A stretch of 64,000 nt of DNA from Labedella populi (GTDB lineage Bacteria > Actinomycetota > Actinomycetes > Actinomycetales > Microbacteriaceae), in assembly GCF_004078655.1 (NCBI RefSeq), contig NZ_RZNC01000002.1, positions 248,001-312,000 on the forward strand. The letters run 5' to 3'. The notes below the pieces were generated by a model that was not told where the DNA came from, searched no databases, and saw only the letters and a list, made by a program, of their open reading frames with translations. The translations under genes were made by a program, and so were the position numbers. Positions within the stretch are counted from its first letter, which is position 1; each line of letters begins with the position of its first letter. Below are positions 9,362 to 18,729 of the stretch, one piece after another.

Positions 9362-10465
9362 TTAGCGGCTGAGCTTCGGCGAGAACGCGCGGGCGATGAA
9401 GCGAGCCAGCAGGTTGAGTGCCATGACGATGAGGATGAGGGTGAGCGCTCCGGTCCACGCGCGGTCGAGGTAGGCCTGCGCCTCGGTGCCCTGACTGACG
9501 TACGAGCTGTAGACGAAGACGGGGAGGCTCTGCATCCGGCCCTCGAGGAGGTCGTAGTTCATGTTGTTCGTGTACCCGGCGGCGACCAGCAGGGGAGCGG
9601 TCTCACCGATGACGCGGGAGATCGAGAGCATGATGCCTGTCGTGAGTCCGGCGATCGAGGTGGGCAGGACCACCTTCAGGACGACGAGCCACTTCGGCAC
9701 GCCGAGAGCGAAGGCCGCTTCCCGGAGCTCGTTCGGCACGAGTCGCAGCATCTCCTCGCTCGAGCGCACGACCACGGGGATCATGAGTACGGCGAGGGCG
9801 ATCGCGCCGGCGATGCCGAGGCGGATGCCCGGACCGAAGATGATGACGAAGAGCGTGTAGGCGAACAGACCGGCGACGATCGACGGGATACCGGTCATCA
9901 CGTCGACGAAGAAGGTGATCGCCTGGGCGAGGCGGCCGCGGCCGTACTCGACGAGGTAGATCGACGTGAGGAGTCCGATCGGGATCGAGATGATCGCGGC
10001 GGCACCGGTCATGAGGAGTGTGCCCGTGATGGCGTGCAGCGCGCCGCCGCCCTCACCCACGACGTTGCGCATCGAGTTGGTGAAGAAGGTCACATCGAGA
10101 CGCGCCGTACCGTTCAGCACGACCGTCGAGAGCAGTGAGACGAGGGGGAGCAGGGCGATCACGAAGGCCAGCGTGACGAGTGTCGTCACGAGGCGGTCCT
10201 TGGCCCGGCGTGGGCCCTCGATCATGCGGGCCACGAAGTAGATCACGATCCCGTAGAGCACGACGGACAGGAAAACGGTGCCCGGCGCGTTGAAGCCGCC
10301 CTCGGGGTCCGCCGATGCGAAGAGTGCGAAGACGGCGATCATGATGATGAACGAGCCGCCGAGGATCGTCCACGGGACGAAGCGGGGGAGCCGGCCGGTC
10401 GCGTACGAGTTCGGCATCGCTCCCGCGGGAGCGTCTGTCTTCGGAGGTGCGGTGAGCTGGGACAT
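9362..10465 (-). CDS. pstA: Phosphate ABC transporter permease PstA
   Basis: This 367-residue integral membrane protein has a hydrophilic N-terminal tail, three helices in the first 130 residues (for example [18 protein letters not shown]) and then the permease core with the EAA loop ([24 protein letters not shown], split by family as REAAFALG...LP). The end reads [17 protein letters not shown]. The extra N-terminal helices make it longer than E. coli PstA, which is common in actinobacteria. Its ATG shares one base with the pstC stop (TGATG), so the two are coupled. It pairs with PstC to form the channel. Confidence 0.95.
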   Translation of the reverse strand: MSQLTAPPKTDAPAGAMPNSYATGRLPRFVPWTILGGSFIIMIAVFALFASADPEGGFNAPGTVFLSVVLYGIVIYFVARMIEGPRRAKDRLVTTLVTLAFVIALLPLVSLLSTVVLNGTARLDVTFFTNSMRNVVGEGGGALHAITGTLLMTGAAAIISIPIGLLTSIYLVEYGRGRLAQAITFFVDVMTGIPSIVAGLFAYTLFVIIFGPGIRLGIAGAIALAVLMIPVVVRSSEEMLRLVPNELREAAFALGVPKWLVVLKVVLPTSIAGLTTGIMLSISRVIGETAPLLVAAGYTNNMNYDLLEGRMQSLPVFVYSSYVSQGTEAQAYLDRAWTGALTLILIVMALNLLARFIARAFSPKLSR

Positions 10466-11412
10466 CAGTTCGCTCCAGAGAAGTCTTTGCGGCGGTTCAC
10501 GACGATGCGCGCGATCGTGTTCACGAGCAGGGTGATCGCGAAGAGGATGAGGCCCGTGGCGATGAGTACATTCACATTCACGCCGTAGGCCTCGGGGAAG
10601 CTCAACGCGATGTTCGCCGCGATCGTGCTCGGGTTGCTCGAACTGATGAGGTTGAAGGTGACGCCCCCGGAGGCGGAGAGCACCATGGCGACCGCCATCG
10701 TCTCGCCGAGCGCACGTCCGAGGCCGAGCATGGCGGCCGAGACGATGCCGGCGCGGCCGAAGGGAAGCACGGCCATACGGATCATCTCCCAGCGCGTCGC
10801 TCCGAGGGCGAGTGCCGCCTCTTCGTGGAGGACGGGCGTCTGGAGGAACACCTCGCGGCAGATGGCGGTGATGATCGGGAGGATCATGACGGCGAGGACG
10901 ACGGACGCGGTGAGGATCGTGCGGCCCGTGCCCGAAGCGGGACCGGCGAAGAGCGGGAACCACCCGAAGTTCTGCTCGAGCCACGTGTAGAAGGGCTGGA
11001 CGGCCGGGGCGAGGACGTTGCCGCCCCAGAGACCGAAGACCACCGATGGGACGGCCGCGAGGAGGTCGATGACGTAACCGAGGCCCTGGGCGAGGCGGCG
11101 GGGCGCGTAGTGGCTGATGAAGAGTGCGATGCCGATGGCGACGGGCACCGCGAGGATGAGGGCGATCGTCGCCGACCACAGCGTGCCGAAGACGAGGGGC
11201 CAGACGTACTCGAGCAGGTTCTCGCCGCGGAGGATCGAGATGTCCTCCGGGTCCGTCGTGACGGCAGGGACGCTCTGAAGTACCAGGAAGGCGGCGACCG
11301 CTGCGAGTACCGCGAGGATGAGGGAGCCGGCCACGAGCGCACTGCCGGAGAAGATGCGGTCACCGGGCCGCTGTTTCGCGGGTATCAGCGCGGTGGTGGC
11401 TGGAGCGGTCAT
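10465..11412 (-). CDS. pstC: Phosphate ABC transporter permease PstC
   Basis: The 315-residue permease has six predicted helices, beginning with LVAGSLILAVLAAVAAFLVL. Family motifs include VPAVTTDPEDISIL in the first periplasmic loop, AVPSVVFGLWG and the EAA loop EEAALALGATRWEMIRMAVLP. It works with PstA in phosphate import. It is separated from pstS by 94 bases holding a hairpin that probably reduces read-through, as expected when the binding protein is needed in excess. Confidence 0.96.
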   Translation of the reverse strand: MTAPATTALIPAKQRPGDRIFSGSALVAGSLILAVLAAVAAFLVLQSVPAVTTDPEDISILRGENLLEYVWPLVFGTLWSATIALILAVPVAIGIALFISHYAPRRLAQGLGYVIDLLAAVPSVVFGLWGGNVLAPAVQPFYTWLEQNFGWFPLFAGPASGTGRTILTASVVLAVMILPIITAICREVFLQTPVLHEEAALALGATRWEMIRMAVLPFGRAGIVSAAMLGLGRALGETMAVAMVLSASGGVTFNLISSSNPSTIAANIALSFPEAYGVNVNVLIATGLILFAITLLVNTIARIVVNRRKDFSGAN

Positions 11413-11454
11413 GAACGGGCTCTCTCGGTCGGGTCGGGGCGGAGCGTGGGACGA

Positions 11455-11496
11455 GGGTGTGTCCGGTGGCTTCGTGAGAAACCACCGGACACACCC
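11455..11496 (-). terminator. Intercistronic hairpin between pstS and pstC
   Basis: GGGTGTGTCCGGTGG pairs perfectly with CCACCGGACACACCC around a 12-base loop. It begins 10 bases after the pstS stop and has no strong T-tract, so partial termination or 3'-end protection of pstS mRNA is likely. Confidence 0.7.
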
Positions 11497-11506
11497 TCTG
11501 GGGGAA

Positions 11507-12604
11507 CTACTTGATCATCTCGATCGCGGCCGAGGCCTTGTCGAACAGATCGGAGGAGATCGGGGCGGAGCCAGCGGCGTCAGCGGCCTCCTGCTGTCCC
11601 TCTTCGCTCACGATGTAGGTGAAGTACGCCTTGACGAGCTCGGCGCTCGCCGGGTCCGTGTACTCCTCGCACGCGATGAGGTAGCTCACGAGGACGACGG
11701 GGTAGACGCCGGCCTCTTCCGAGGTGCGGTCGAGCTCGAGGGCGAGGTCGCCCTCGCCACGGCCCTCGACGAGCGGCGAAGCGTCGACGATGGCGGCAGC
11801 AGCCTCGGCGGAGTACGGCACGTACTCGTCGCCGACCATGACGGCGACGGTACCGAGGTCACCGGCGCGCGATGCGTCGGCGTAACCGATGGTGCCGGTG
11901 CCGCCGGTGAGCGCGTCGATCATGCCGGAGGTCTGCGACGCGGCCTCGCCACCCTCGAGCGGCCACACGCCGTCGGCCTCGTCCGTCCAGACGTCGGGAG
12001 CGGCGGCGTTGAGGTACTCCGTGAAGTTCTCGGTCGTGCCCGAGTCGTCCTGACGGTGCACGGCCGTGATCGTCGTGTCCGGGAGTTCGACGTCGGGGTT
12101 CTGCGAAGCGATGGCCTCGTCGTTCCACATCGTGATGTCCCCGCGGAAGATGCTCGCGATGGTCGCGGCGTCGAGGTTGAGGGAATCGATGCCCTCGAGG
12201 TTGAACACCACGGCGATCGGGGAGATGTAGGCGGGGATCTCGATGATGTTCTCGGTCGCGCAGGAACCGAACTCGCCGGCGGCGACCTCTTCGTCGTTGA
12301 ACGCGCGGTCAGAGCCGGCGAACGCCGATCCGCCGGCGATGAAGGTGTCGCGGCCCGCGCCGGAACCGGCGGGGTCATACTCGACGGTGACGTCGGGGTT
12401 GGCCGTCTGGAAGGCGGTGGTCCACGCCTCCTGGGCCGACTGCTGCGACGACGCGCCGGCGCCGACGAGCGTGCCGGTGAGCTCGCTCGCGCTCTCCGAG
12501 CTGTCTCCACCAGCGGTTCCGCCTTCGTTCGCGGCACACCCGGACAGGGCGAGTGCTGCGAGTGCTGTGACGGCCGCGGTGCGACCGAACGTGTTGAACT
12601 TCAC
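11507..12604 (-). CDS. pstS: Phosphate-binding lipoprotein PstS
   Basis: The 365-residue lipoprotein has a signal peptide and lipobox ending at Cys23 (L-S-G-C). The phosphate-binding fold carries family motifs: TLVGAGASSQQSAQEAW, YDPAGSGAGRDTFI (loop that binds phosphate), FAGSDRAF, IPAYISPIAVVFNL, IFRGDITMWND and VHRQDDSGTTENFTEYL. Anchored outside the membrane, it delivers phosphate to PstCA. It is first in the operon and is preceded by a PHO box (12693-12710), so induction under phosphate limitation by RegX3 is expected. Confidence 0.97.
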   Translation of the reverse strand: MKFNTFGRTAAVTALAALALSGCAANEGGTAGGDSSESASELTGTLVGAGASSQQSAQEAWTTAFQTANPDVTVEYDPAGSGAGRDTFIAGGSAFAGSDRAFNDEEVAAGEFGSCATENIIEIPAYISPIAVVFNLEGIDSLNLDAATIASIFRGDITMWNDEAIASQNPDVELPDTTITAVHRQDDSGTTENFTEYLNAAAPDVWTDEADGVWPLEGGEAASQTSGMIDALTGGTGTIGYADASRAGDLGTVAVMVGDEYVPYSAEAAAAIVDASPLVEGRGEGDLALELDRTSEEAGVYPVVLVSYLIACEEYTDPASAELVKAYFTYIVSEEGQQEAADAAGSAPISSDLFDKASAAIEMIK

Positions 12605-12692
12605 GTGATGTCCGTTTCTTCGGGATGGGGGAGGGCCGGTGCATGGCCCGCCCTCACGCTAGGTCCGAGGCCTTACGAGCCTCCATCACGTT

Positions 12693-12710
12693 GGTAAACA
12701 ACAGGTGAAC
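12693..12710 (-). promoter_or_regulatory. PHO box upstream of pstS
   Basis: On the minus strand GTTCACC-TGTT-GTTTACC forms two direct repeats with an 11-bp period, matching the actinobacterial PHO box (GTTCACC repeats). It lies about 90 bases before the pstS ATG, as expected for a RegX3/PhoP activator site. Confidence 0.8.
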
Positions 12711-12759
12711 GGCTCCTGTCCGCTCCGCATCCCTCCCGCGGACGCGCGGGCGACGGCGC

Positions 12760-13704
12760 TCAGACGCGAGGTTCGTGCGTCTCGATCGAGATGATGCCGG
12801 AGGCCGGCGCCGTCGCGGAGACATGCACGACGGAGAACGCGGCGGGATCGAGATCGGCGGCGCTCGAGAGGTACGATCCGGCCGGGGTCGCGGTCGCGAG
12901 GGCGATCTCACGGAGGATGAGCGGCAGCAGAGGACCGTGGCTGCAGAGCACGGCCGGCTTGCCCGACGCGATTCTCTTGCCGATGACCGCGCGCACGTCC
13001 GCCTCACCGGCCTCGTAGGCGTTTTGGCTCAAATCGTCGGTCACTCGCGCCTTCCGTCCGAGGGCCGCCGCGAGCGGGGCGACGGTCGTGATGCACCGCG
13101 TCGCGGAACTTGAGACGATGCGGCGAGGTCCCCACGCGAGGAGCGACGGCACGATCGACGCCGCTTGGGAGACGCCGCGGGCGGTGAGGGGACGGGAGGC
13201 GTCGGAGCCGCTCCACTCGCTGTGGGCCGTCGCCTTGGCGTGCCGGAGGACGATGATCGGGAACGTCGACGTGACGCCCTCGTCGAGGAGCTTGGCGAAG
13301 TGGCGGAGGATCTCGACGTCCTGGTCATAACTCGCATAGGCGAGGGCCCGCTTCACGGACACCCACTCGAGCGCGGCGATCTCGGCGTTCGGCACGAAAG
13401 TCGAGGCGAGCACCGCCGCTTCCGTCACCTCGGCGGCCCAGTAGTGGACGATCTTCTCGCGACCGGAGTGCACGCGGTACTGCGCCGCCCCGAGCGGGAC
13501 GCCGAGCCAGACCGAGAGACCGGTCTCCTCCTTGATCTCCCGCACAGCCGTCTGCGGAAGACTCTCGCCCGGATCGACTTTGCCCTTCGGGATCGTGACG
13601 TCGCCGTAGGCCGTGCGGTGCACAAGCAGCACCATGACCTTGCCGTCGACGACCCGCCAGCAGACCGCGCCCGCGGCATAGATTGCGGAGTGGTCGTGGC
13701 TCAT
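12760..13704 (-). CDS. mutT1: NUDIX hydrolase / histidine phosphatase fusion, MutT1-like
   Basis: This 314-residue protein has two domains. Residues 1-150 form a NUDIX domain with the Nudix box ([22 protein letters not shown]: [18 protein letters not shown]). Residues 160-314 are a histidine phosphatase domain ([13 protein letters not shown] with the RHG-like RHA triad and [10 protein letters not shown]). The same fusion is known in mycobacterial MutT1, which hydrolyses 8-oxo-dGTP and diadenosine polyphosphates. Its ATG overlaps the ppk stop by four bases, so it is second in a ppk-mutT1 operon, the arrangement found in M. tuberculosis. Confidence 0.92.
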   Translation of the reverse strand: MSHDHSAIYAAGAVCWRVVDGKVMVLLVHRTAYGDVTIPKGKVDPGESLPQTAVREIKEETGLSVWLGVPLGAAQYRVHSGREKIVHYWAAEVTEAAVLASTFVPNAEIAALEWVSVKRALAYASYDQDVEILRHFAKLLDEGVTSTFPIIVLRHAKATAHSEWSGSDASRPLTARGVSQAASIVPSLLAWGPRRIVSSSATRCITTVAPLAAALGRKARVTDDLSQNAYEAGEADVRAVIGKRIASGKPAVLCSHGPLLPLILREIALATATPAGSYLSSAADLDPAAFSVVHVSATAPASGIISIETHEPRV

Positions 13705-15881
13705 CGGCGCGACCGTGATCGGCGTCGCGTGGCGACGCTTCGCATGACCTTCTCCTGCACGTCGACGAGGCGGCGCCCGTCGCCGTCGACGGCGTGCCTC
13801 GTCCACGTGCCGTCTGCATCGAGGTACCAGGACATGGTGCCCTCGTCCATCGCGAGGTCGAAGAGCCCCTCGATCTCGGCCAAGTGGTTGGGATCCGTGA
13901 GGCGCACGAGAGCCTCGACGCGGCGATCGAGGTTGCGGTGCATCATGTCGGCGCTGCCGATGTACGTCTTCTGCTCGCCGTCGCCCACGAAGCTGAAGAT
14001 CCGGGAGTGCTCGAGATAGCGGCCGAGCACGGACCGGACCCGGATCGTCTCGCTCATTCCGGGCACGCCCGGCTTCAGACTGCAGATTCCGCGCACCCAG
14101 ATGTCGATCGGGACGCCCGCTTGGCTCGCGCGGTACAGGCCGTCGATGATGGCCTCGTCGACGATGGAGTTGACCTTGATGCGGATCCCCGACGGCCGAC
14201 CGGCCTCGGCGTTGCGCCGCTCGGTGTCGATGGCCTTGAGCAGGCCCTTGCGGAGGTGGAGGGGCGCGACGAGCAGGCGCTTGAACTTCTTCTCGATCGC
14301 ATAGCCGGACAGCTCGTTGAAGAGGCGCGTGAGGTCCTTGCCCACCTGATCGTCTGCGGTGAACAGGCCGAAGTCCTCGTAGATGCGGCTCGTCTTCGGA
14401 TTGTAGTTGCCCGTGCCGATGTGGGAGTAGTGCCGGAGGGTGTTGCCCTCCTGACGGATCACGAGCGCGAGCTTGCAGTGCGTCTTGAGCCCGACGAGGC
14501 CGTAGACCACGTGAACGCCGGCCTTCTCGAGCTTGCGCGCCCACGTGATGTTGTTCGCCTCGTCGAAGCGCGCCTTGATCTCGACGAGGGCCAGGACCTG
14601 CTTGCCGGCCTCGGCGGCGTCGATGAGCGCCTCGATGATGGGGGAGTCGCCGGAGGTGCGGTAGAGGGTCTGCTTGATCGCGAGGACGTTCGGATCGGCC
14701 GCCGCCTGCTCGAGGAACGCCTGCACGCTCGTCGCGAAGGACTCGTACGGGTGGTGGACGAGCACGTCGCGCTTCGAGACGGCCTGGAAGATGTCCGCCT
14801 TGCCGTTCGGCTCGTTCGGCTGCAGCTGCAACGCCGTCGAGGGGACGTGCTTCGGGTAGCGCAGGTCCGGGCGGTCGAGCGCCGACAGCGAGAAGAGGCC
14901 GCCGAGGTCGAGGGGCCCCTGGAGCCGGTAGACCTCCCGATCGGTGATGTCGAGCTCGCGCACGAGCAATCCGAGCGTCACGTCGTCCATGTCCTCGGTG
15001 ATCTCGAGCCGGATGGGCGGTCCGAAGCGGCGACGGAGGAGCTCGCGCTCGAGGGCCTGGATGAGGTTCTCCGACTCGTCCTCCTCGATCTCCATGTCCT
15101 CGTTCCGTGTGACGCGGAAGACGTGGTGTTCGAGGATCTCCATGCCGGGGAACAGATAGTCGAGGTGCTCGGCGATGAGGTCCTCGAGGGTGATGTAGCG
15201 GACGGCCTCCGGCGACTTCGCGGTGTCGACGGGCACGAACCGCGGCAGCATCTGGGGCACCTTGAGGCGGGCGAACTCCTCGCGGCCGGTCTTCGTGTTG
15301 CGAACGCGGATCGACAGATTGAGGGAGAGCCCGGAGATGTAGGGGAACGGGTGCGCCGGGTCGACCGCGAGGGGCATGAGCACGGGGAAGATCTGCGACG
15401 AGAAGTACTCTCCGAGGTCGGCCTTGACGTCGTCGGCCAGGGTGTCCCACGTGACGACGGTGATGCCGGCGTCGGCGAGCGAGGGGGCCACCAGATCGTG
15501 CCAGACGGCGGCGTGCCGTGACTGCAGCTCGTGGGCGGCCACGAGGATGTCATCGAGGGCGTCGCTCGGCGACACCCCGTTGTTCGTCGGCACGGCGATG
15601 CCCGTCGCGATGCGGCGCTTGAGGCCCGCGACGCGCACCATGAAGAACTCGTCGAGGTTCGAGGCGAAGATCGCGAGGAAGTTGGCTCGTTCGAGGACGG
15701 GCAACGAGTCGTCCTCGGCGAGTTCGAGCACGCGCTTGTTGAAGGCGAGCCAGCTCAGCTCACGGTCGAGGTAGCGGTGATCGGGAAGAGCCGGGTCCTC
15801 CTCCTCGAAGACGGGGTCGAAGTCGTCGTCGTCGCGGTCGAGGCCGGCGTCGGTGGCGAATGTCTCGGGAACCATCCCCAC
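13701..15881 (-). CDS. ppk: Polyphosphate kinase 1
   Basis: The 726-residue protein makes polyphosphate reversibly from ATP. Family features appear in order: acidic N-terminus, [36 protein letters not shown], the middle domain containing [20 protein letters not shown], and catalytic C-terminal domains with [16 protein letters not shown] and [21 protein letters not shown] (catalytic His). Length is typical. The first in-frame start is GTG 15881; ATG 15875, two codons later and right after GGGG, is equally possible. Storage of phosphate as polyphosphate ties it to the adjacent pst operon. Confidence 0.96.
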   Translation of the reverse strand: MGMVPETFATDAGLDRDDDDFDPVFEEEDPALPDHRYLDRELSWLAFNKRVLELAEDDSLPVLERANFLAIFASNLDEFFMVRVAGLKRRIATGIAVPTNNGVSPSDALDDILVAAHELQSRHAAVWHDLVAPSLADAGITVVTWDTLADDVKADLGEYFSSQIFPVLMPLAVDPAHPFPYISGLSLNLSIRVRNTKTGREEFARLKVPQMLPRFVPVDTAKSPEAVRYITLEDLIAEHLDYLFPGMEILEHHVFRVTRNEDMEIEEDESENLIQALERELLRRRFGPPIRLEITEDMDDVTLGLLVRELDITDREVYRLQGPLDLGGLFSLSALDRPDLRYPKHVPSTALQLQPNEPNGKADIFQAVSKRDVLVHHPYESFATSVQAFLEQAAADPNVLAIKQTLYRTSGDSPIIEALIDAAEAGKQVLALVEIKARFDEANNITWARKLEKAGVHVVYGLVGLKTHCKLALVIRQEGNTLRHYSHIGTGNYNPKTSRIYEDFGLFTADDQVGKDLTRLFNELSGYAIEKKFKRLLVAPLHLRKGLLKAIDTERRNAEAGRPSGIRIKVNSIVDEAIIDGLYRASQAGVPIDIWVRGICSLKPGVPGMSETIRVRSVLGRYLEHSRIFSFVGDGEQKTYIGSADMMHRNLDRRVEALVRLTDPNHLAEIEGLFDLAMDEGTMSWYLDADGTWTRHAVDGDGRRLVDVQEKVMRSVATRRRSRSRR

Positions 15882-15931
15882 ATCTTGTCATCAGCGCCGC
15901 ACCGGATTCGACCGAGGCGGTGAACTTCCCC

Positions 15932-16825
15932 TTAACGCGCCCGGCGCCGGTACTGTACGTCGACCGTGTGATCGGCGAAGCCCAACGACCGGTAGAGCCG
16001 TGTCGCGCGCTCGTTGTCCGCCTCGACGTAGAGCGCCGCCGTCTCGACTCCGGACCGCTCGAGCCGGTCGAGGCCGGCCTCCATGAGGGTGCGACCGAGG
16101 CCCCGGCCGGCATGATCTGGATGCACGCCCACGGCGTACACCTCGCCGACGCCCCCGTCGACCTTGAGCCAGATGGAGCCGACGAGGTCGCCATTATCGT
16201 CCCGGGCGAGGAGCAGGTCCTCCGCGTCGAACCAGGGCTCTCGCTCACGTGCGAGCACATCGTCGATCGTGAGTCTGCCCTGCTCCGGGTGCGTCGCGAA
16301 CGCGAGCGCGTTGAGGGCCACCCAGTCGGCCTCGTCGTGGCCGGGGACGAACGGCGTGATCACGACGTCGGAGCGGCGAGGAGCCGTCGACCTGATGCGT
16401 CCGTCGAGAGGCATCCGGAGCTGGAGGAGAGTCCGGACGCGATCGAAGCCGTGGCGCGACGCGAGGGCGGAGGCCGCCGGATGGTCGCCGTGCGCCCACG
16501 CCGACAGGTTCGGAGGAGCGCTCCCGACGAGGGCCGTGATGGCCGCGTCTCCGTACCCGTACGACCGCCATTCGGGGTCGATCGTGAACTCGAGTTCGCC
16601 CTGCCCGAGGATCGCGGCTCCGATCATCGTCTCCGAGTCGTCCTCGTCGCTCGGGGCGATCGCCGCGATGAACGTCCGGGAGCCCGATCGGGCATCGAGC
16701 CGGGCCTGGTCGTTGAACGGCGGCTGGCCGTCGACGGACTGCGCCCGCCTCTCGAGCGTGCGGACGTCTTCCGCGACCTCGGGATCGTTCAGATCGCGTA
16801 CTCGGAGTCGGAGCCGGCGCATCAT
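15932..16825 (-). CDS. mshD: Mycothiol synthase MshD
   Basis: The 297-residue protein contains two GNAT folds. The N-terminal one (about 1-140) is degenerate; the C-terminal one (150-297) has the acetyl-CoA loop GVHPDHAGRGLGRTLMEAGLDRL and LYVEADNERATRLYRSLGF. The combination with FVPGHDEADWVALNALAFATHPEQG is typical of MshD, which acetylates Cys-GlcN-Ins in the last step of mycothiol synthesis, the actinobacterial low-molecular-weight thiol. It follows the GlnR-like gene by 14 bases on the same strand, a conserved actinobacterial pair. Confidence 0.92.
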   Translation of the reverse strand: MMRRLRLRVRDLNDPEVAEDVRTLERRAQSVDGQPPFNDQARLDARSGSRTFIAAIAPSDEDDSETMIGAAILGQGELEFTIDPEWRSYGYGDAAITALVGSAPPNLSAWAHGDHPAASALASRHGFDRVRTLLQLRMPLDGRIRSTAPRRSDVVITPFVPGHDEADWVALNALAFATHPEQGRLTIDDVLAREREPWFDAEDLLLARDDNGDLVGSIWLKVDGGVGEVYAVGVHPDHAGRGLGRTLMEAGLDRLERSGVETAALYVEADNERATRLYRSLGFADHTVDVQYRRRAR

Positions 16826-16839
16826 CGTCCTCGTTCAGG

Positions 16840-17529
16840 TCACGGACTCGGGGTGGGGGCGGGGGCGTTGTCGTCCTCGTACACGTTGAAGCGGTACCCC
16901 ACGTTGCGCACCGTGCCGATGAGCTGCTCGAGATCGCCGAGCTTCGCGCGGAGTCGACGGACGTGTACGTCGACCGTCCGCGTCCCCCCGAAGTAGTCGT
17001 ACCCCCACACCTCGCTGAGGAGCTGCTCCCGCGTGAAGACGCGGGAGGGGTGCGTCGCGAGGAAACGCAAGAGCTCGAACTCCTTGAACGTGAGGTCGAG
17101 GGGACGACCCTGGACCTTCGCGGAGTAGCTCGCCTCGTCGATGACGACGCCCGAGGTCTGGATCTTGCTCGCGGACTGCTCTTGCGCCTGCCGTCCGATC
17201 GCGAGCCGGATGCGGGCGTCCACCTCGGCGGGACCCGCCGAATCGAGCACGACGTCGTCGACCCCCCAATCGGCGCTCACCGCTGTGAGTCCGCCCTCGG
17301 TGAGGATGAGAAGGAGCGGCACCGCGATCCCTGTGGTCGTGAGGATCTTGCAGAGCGACTTCGCGGCAGCGAGGTCCCGGCGGGCGTCGACGAGGATGAG
17401 GTCGCTGCCCGGAGCGTTGACGAGTTGGGCGGGCTGTGCGGGGATCTGGCGGACCCGGTGACTGAGCAGTCCGAGCGACGGGAGCACCTCCGCGCCGACG
17501 GCCGATGTCAGGATGAGTAGCTGCGCCAA
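16840..17529 (-). CDS. OmpR-family regulator, GlnR-like, with atypical receiver
   Basis: The 229-residue protein starts at a TTG with a near-ideal GGAGG five bases beyond it, and no better ATG is available. The receiver domain (1-115) keeps one Asp (about D48, in [10 protein letters not shown]) but lacks the N-terminal acidic pair (LLILTSAVG), as in GlnR regulators that do not depend on phosphorylation. The C-terminal winged helix has [40 protein letters not shown] and [15 protein letters not shown] short acidic/proline tail follows. GlnR controls nitrogen metabolism in actinobacteria; no nitrogen gene is nearby, so the role rests on family and the mshD linkage. Confidence 0.8.
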   Translation of the reverse strand: MAQLLILTSAVGAEVLPSLGLLSHRVRQIPAQPAQLVNAPGSDLILVDARRDLAAAKSLCKILTTTGIAVPLLLILTEGGLTAVSADWGVDDVVLDSAGPAEVDARIRLAIGRQAQEQSASKIQTSGVVIDEASYSAKVQGRPLDLTFKEFELLRFLATHPSRVFTREQLLSEVWGYDYFGGTRTVDVHVRRLRAKLGDLEQLIGTVRNVGYRFNVYEDDNAPAPTPSP

Positions 17530-17607
17530 GCGTGTCCTCCGGATCGTGACTGCGACAATACTATGCCAGTGGTCACGGCCGCCCGTGCCATCAGGCATCA
17601 TGGAGGC

Positions 17608-17901
17608 ATGAGCGAGCGGTCGATGGACGTGCAGGATCGATCCTGGATCGGCGTCGTCGCGGTCTGGGTCACGGCTCTCGTCGCCTCCATCGCGATCGGG
17701 GTCCTCGCCGAACCCGACACGCAATTCGCCTGGCTCGGGGTCGCCCTCGCCGGAAGTGTGCTCCTGACGTTCGGCATCCAACTCGCGGGCGGCATCACGG
17801 CCGGTTACCTCACACGCGTCTCGATCAGTGTGAGCGGTACCGTCGTCGTCCTCGTGCTGAGCTCGATCGTGATCGCGATCGCCTCTCTGTTCGCCCGCTG
17901 A
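17608..17901 (+). CDS. Small three-helix membrane protein, unknown
   Basis: This 97-residue protein has three hydrophobic helices: around residues 12-32 ([20 protein letters not shown]), 38-62 and 72-95. The ATG at 17608 lies directly behind GGAGG at unusually short spacing; ATG 17623 and ATG 17563 are in-frame alternatives. It is divergent from the GlnR-like gene. The gene resembles small conserved actinobacterial membrane proteins, but no function is known to me. Confidence 0.65.
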   Translation: MSERSMDVQDRSWIGVVAVWVTALVASIAIGVLAEPDTQFAWLGVALAGSVLLTFGIQLAGGITAGYLTRVSISVSGTVVVLVLSSIVIAIASLFAR

Positions 17902-18011
17902 GGCCGCTCTCCGCGACCGCATTCCGAGAGTGCACTCGGATCCTCCGGCTGATCGCCGCTGAACGCGGGTTCGGCGGCCGTCCGGGGCGGTACGGCGGGT
18001 AGACTCGACGC

Positions 18012-18119
18012 ATGCTCGCGCTCGAACTCTTCTACCTCGGTCTTCTCGGTCTCGCCAGCCTCGCGATCGCCTACGTCTCCGGCGTGGTCATCTACAACCT
18101 CTACCGCGGTCAGCGCTGA
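18012..18119 (+). CDS. 35-residue single-helix membrane microprotein
   Basis: The frame ATG 18012 to TGA 18117-18119 encodes [20 protein letters not shown] followed by [15 protein letters not shown]. It is one long hydrophobic helix with a short basic tail, so it should sit in the membrane. It ends 13 bases before the nitrobindin-type gene and probably shares its transcript. A TAGACT-like -10 stands just upstream. It is short, but composition and position argue against chance. Confidence 0.55.
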   Translation: MLALELFYLGLLGLASLAIAYVSGVVIYNLYRGQR

Positions 18120-18132
18120 CGGTCCTCGCATC

Positions 18133-18729
18133 GTGATCGAGATCCCGGTCGGCCTCCCGGCCGAACTCGTCCCGCTGTCCTGGCTCATCGGCGTCTGGGA
18201 GGGCTCCGGAGTCATCGACTACGCCATCGGTGACGGGTCCGTCTCCCGCGAGTTCGGGCAGCGCATCTCGTTCAGCCACGACGGCCTGCCGTACCTCAAT
18301 TACACGTCGTACACGTGGCTCGACGACGAGGACCGCACTCCGCTCGTCGCCGAGAGTGGCTATTGGCGGTTGCATCGCTCGCAACTCGAGGGCGACCCCG
18401 GCCCCGCGATGCTCCCGCCGACCGCCCCGAGGCCCTTCACCACGGCTGAGTCCGTCGAGACGTTGCGGAACTCCGACGGCGGCTTCGATCTCGAGGTGGC
18501 GCTCGTGCACCCGGGTGGCGTGAGCGAGCTGTACCTCGGGCAGGTCAAGGGCCCCCGCATCGACCTCGCGACCGACGCGGTCATGCGAACCGCCGGGTCG
18601 AAGCCGTACGCGGCCGCGACGCGTCTCTACGGCCTCGTCGACGCGCACCTGTTGTGGGCGTGGGACGTCGCCGCGCTCGGGCAGGACCTGCGCACGCATG
18701 CGTCCGCGCGACTCGCGAAGGTCGACTGA
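18133..18729 (+). CDS. Nitrobindin-family heme-binding protein (THAP4-like / FABP fold)
   Basis: The 198-residue protein has the family hallmark GVWEGSG (about residues 20-26), the block LNYTSYTWLDD, ESGYWRL and a C-terminal HASARLAKVD with the likely axial His. Nitrobindins are small beta-barrels that bind ferric heme and isomerise peroxynitrite to nitrate; the mycobacterial member is known. The start is a GTG with a weak ribosome site, so coupling to the upstream microprotein is plausible. The stop shares one base with the ATG of the next gene (TGATG). Confidence 0.88.
   Translation: MIEIPVGLPAELVPLSWLIGVWEGSGVIDYAIGDGSVSREFGQRISFSHDGLPYLNYTSYTWLDDEDRTPLVAESGYWRLHRSQLEGDPGPAMLPPTAPRPFTTAESVETLRNSDGGFDLEVALVHPGGVSELYLGQVKGPRIDLATDAVMRTAGSKPYAAATRLYGLVDAHLLWAWDVAALGQDLRTHASARLAKVD

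Noticed and set aside
12760-15450. One long 896-codon minus-strand frame
   Set aside because: Only its end (from 13704) is protein-like, the MutT1-type gene. The rest is an off-frame reading of ppk.
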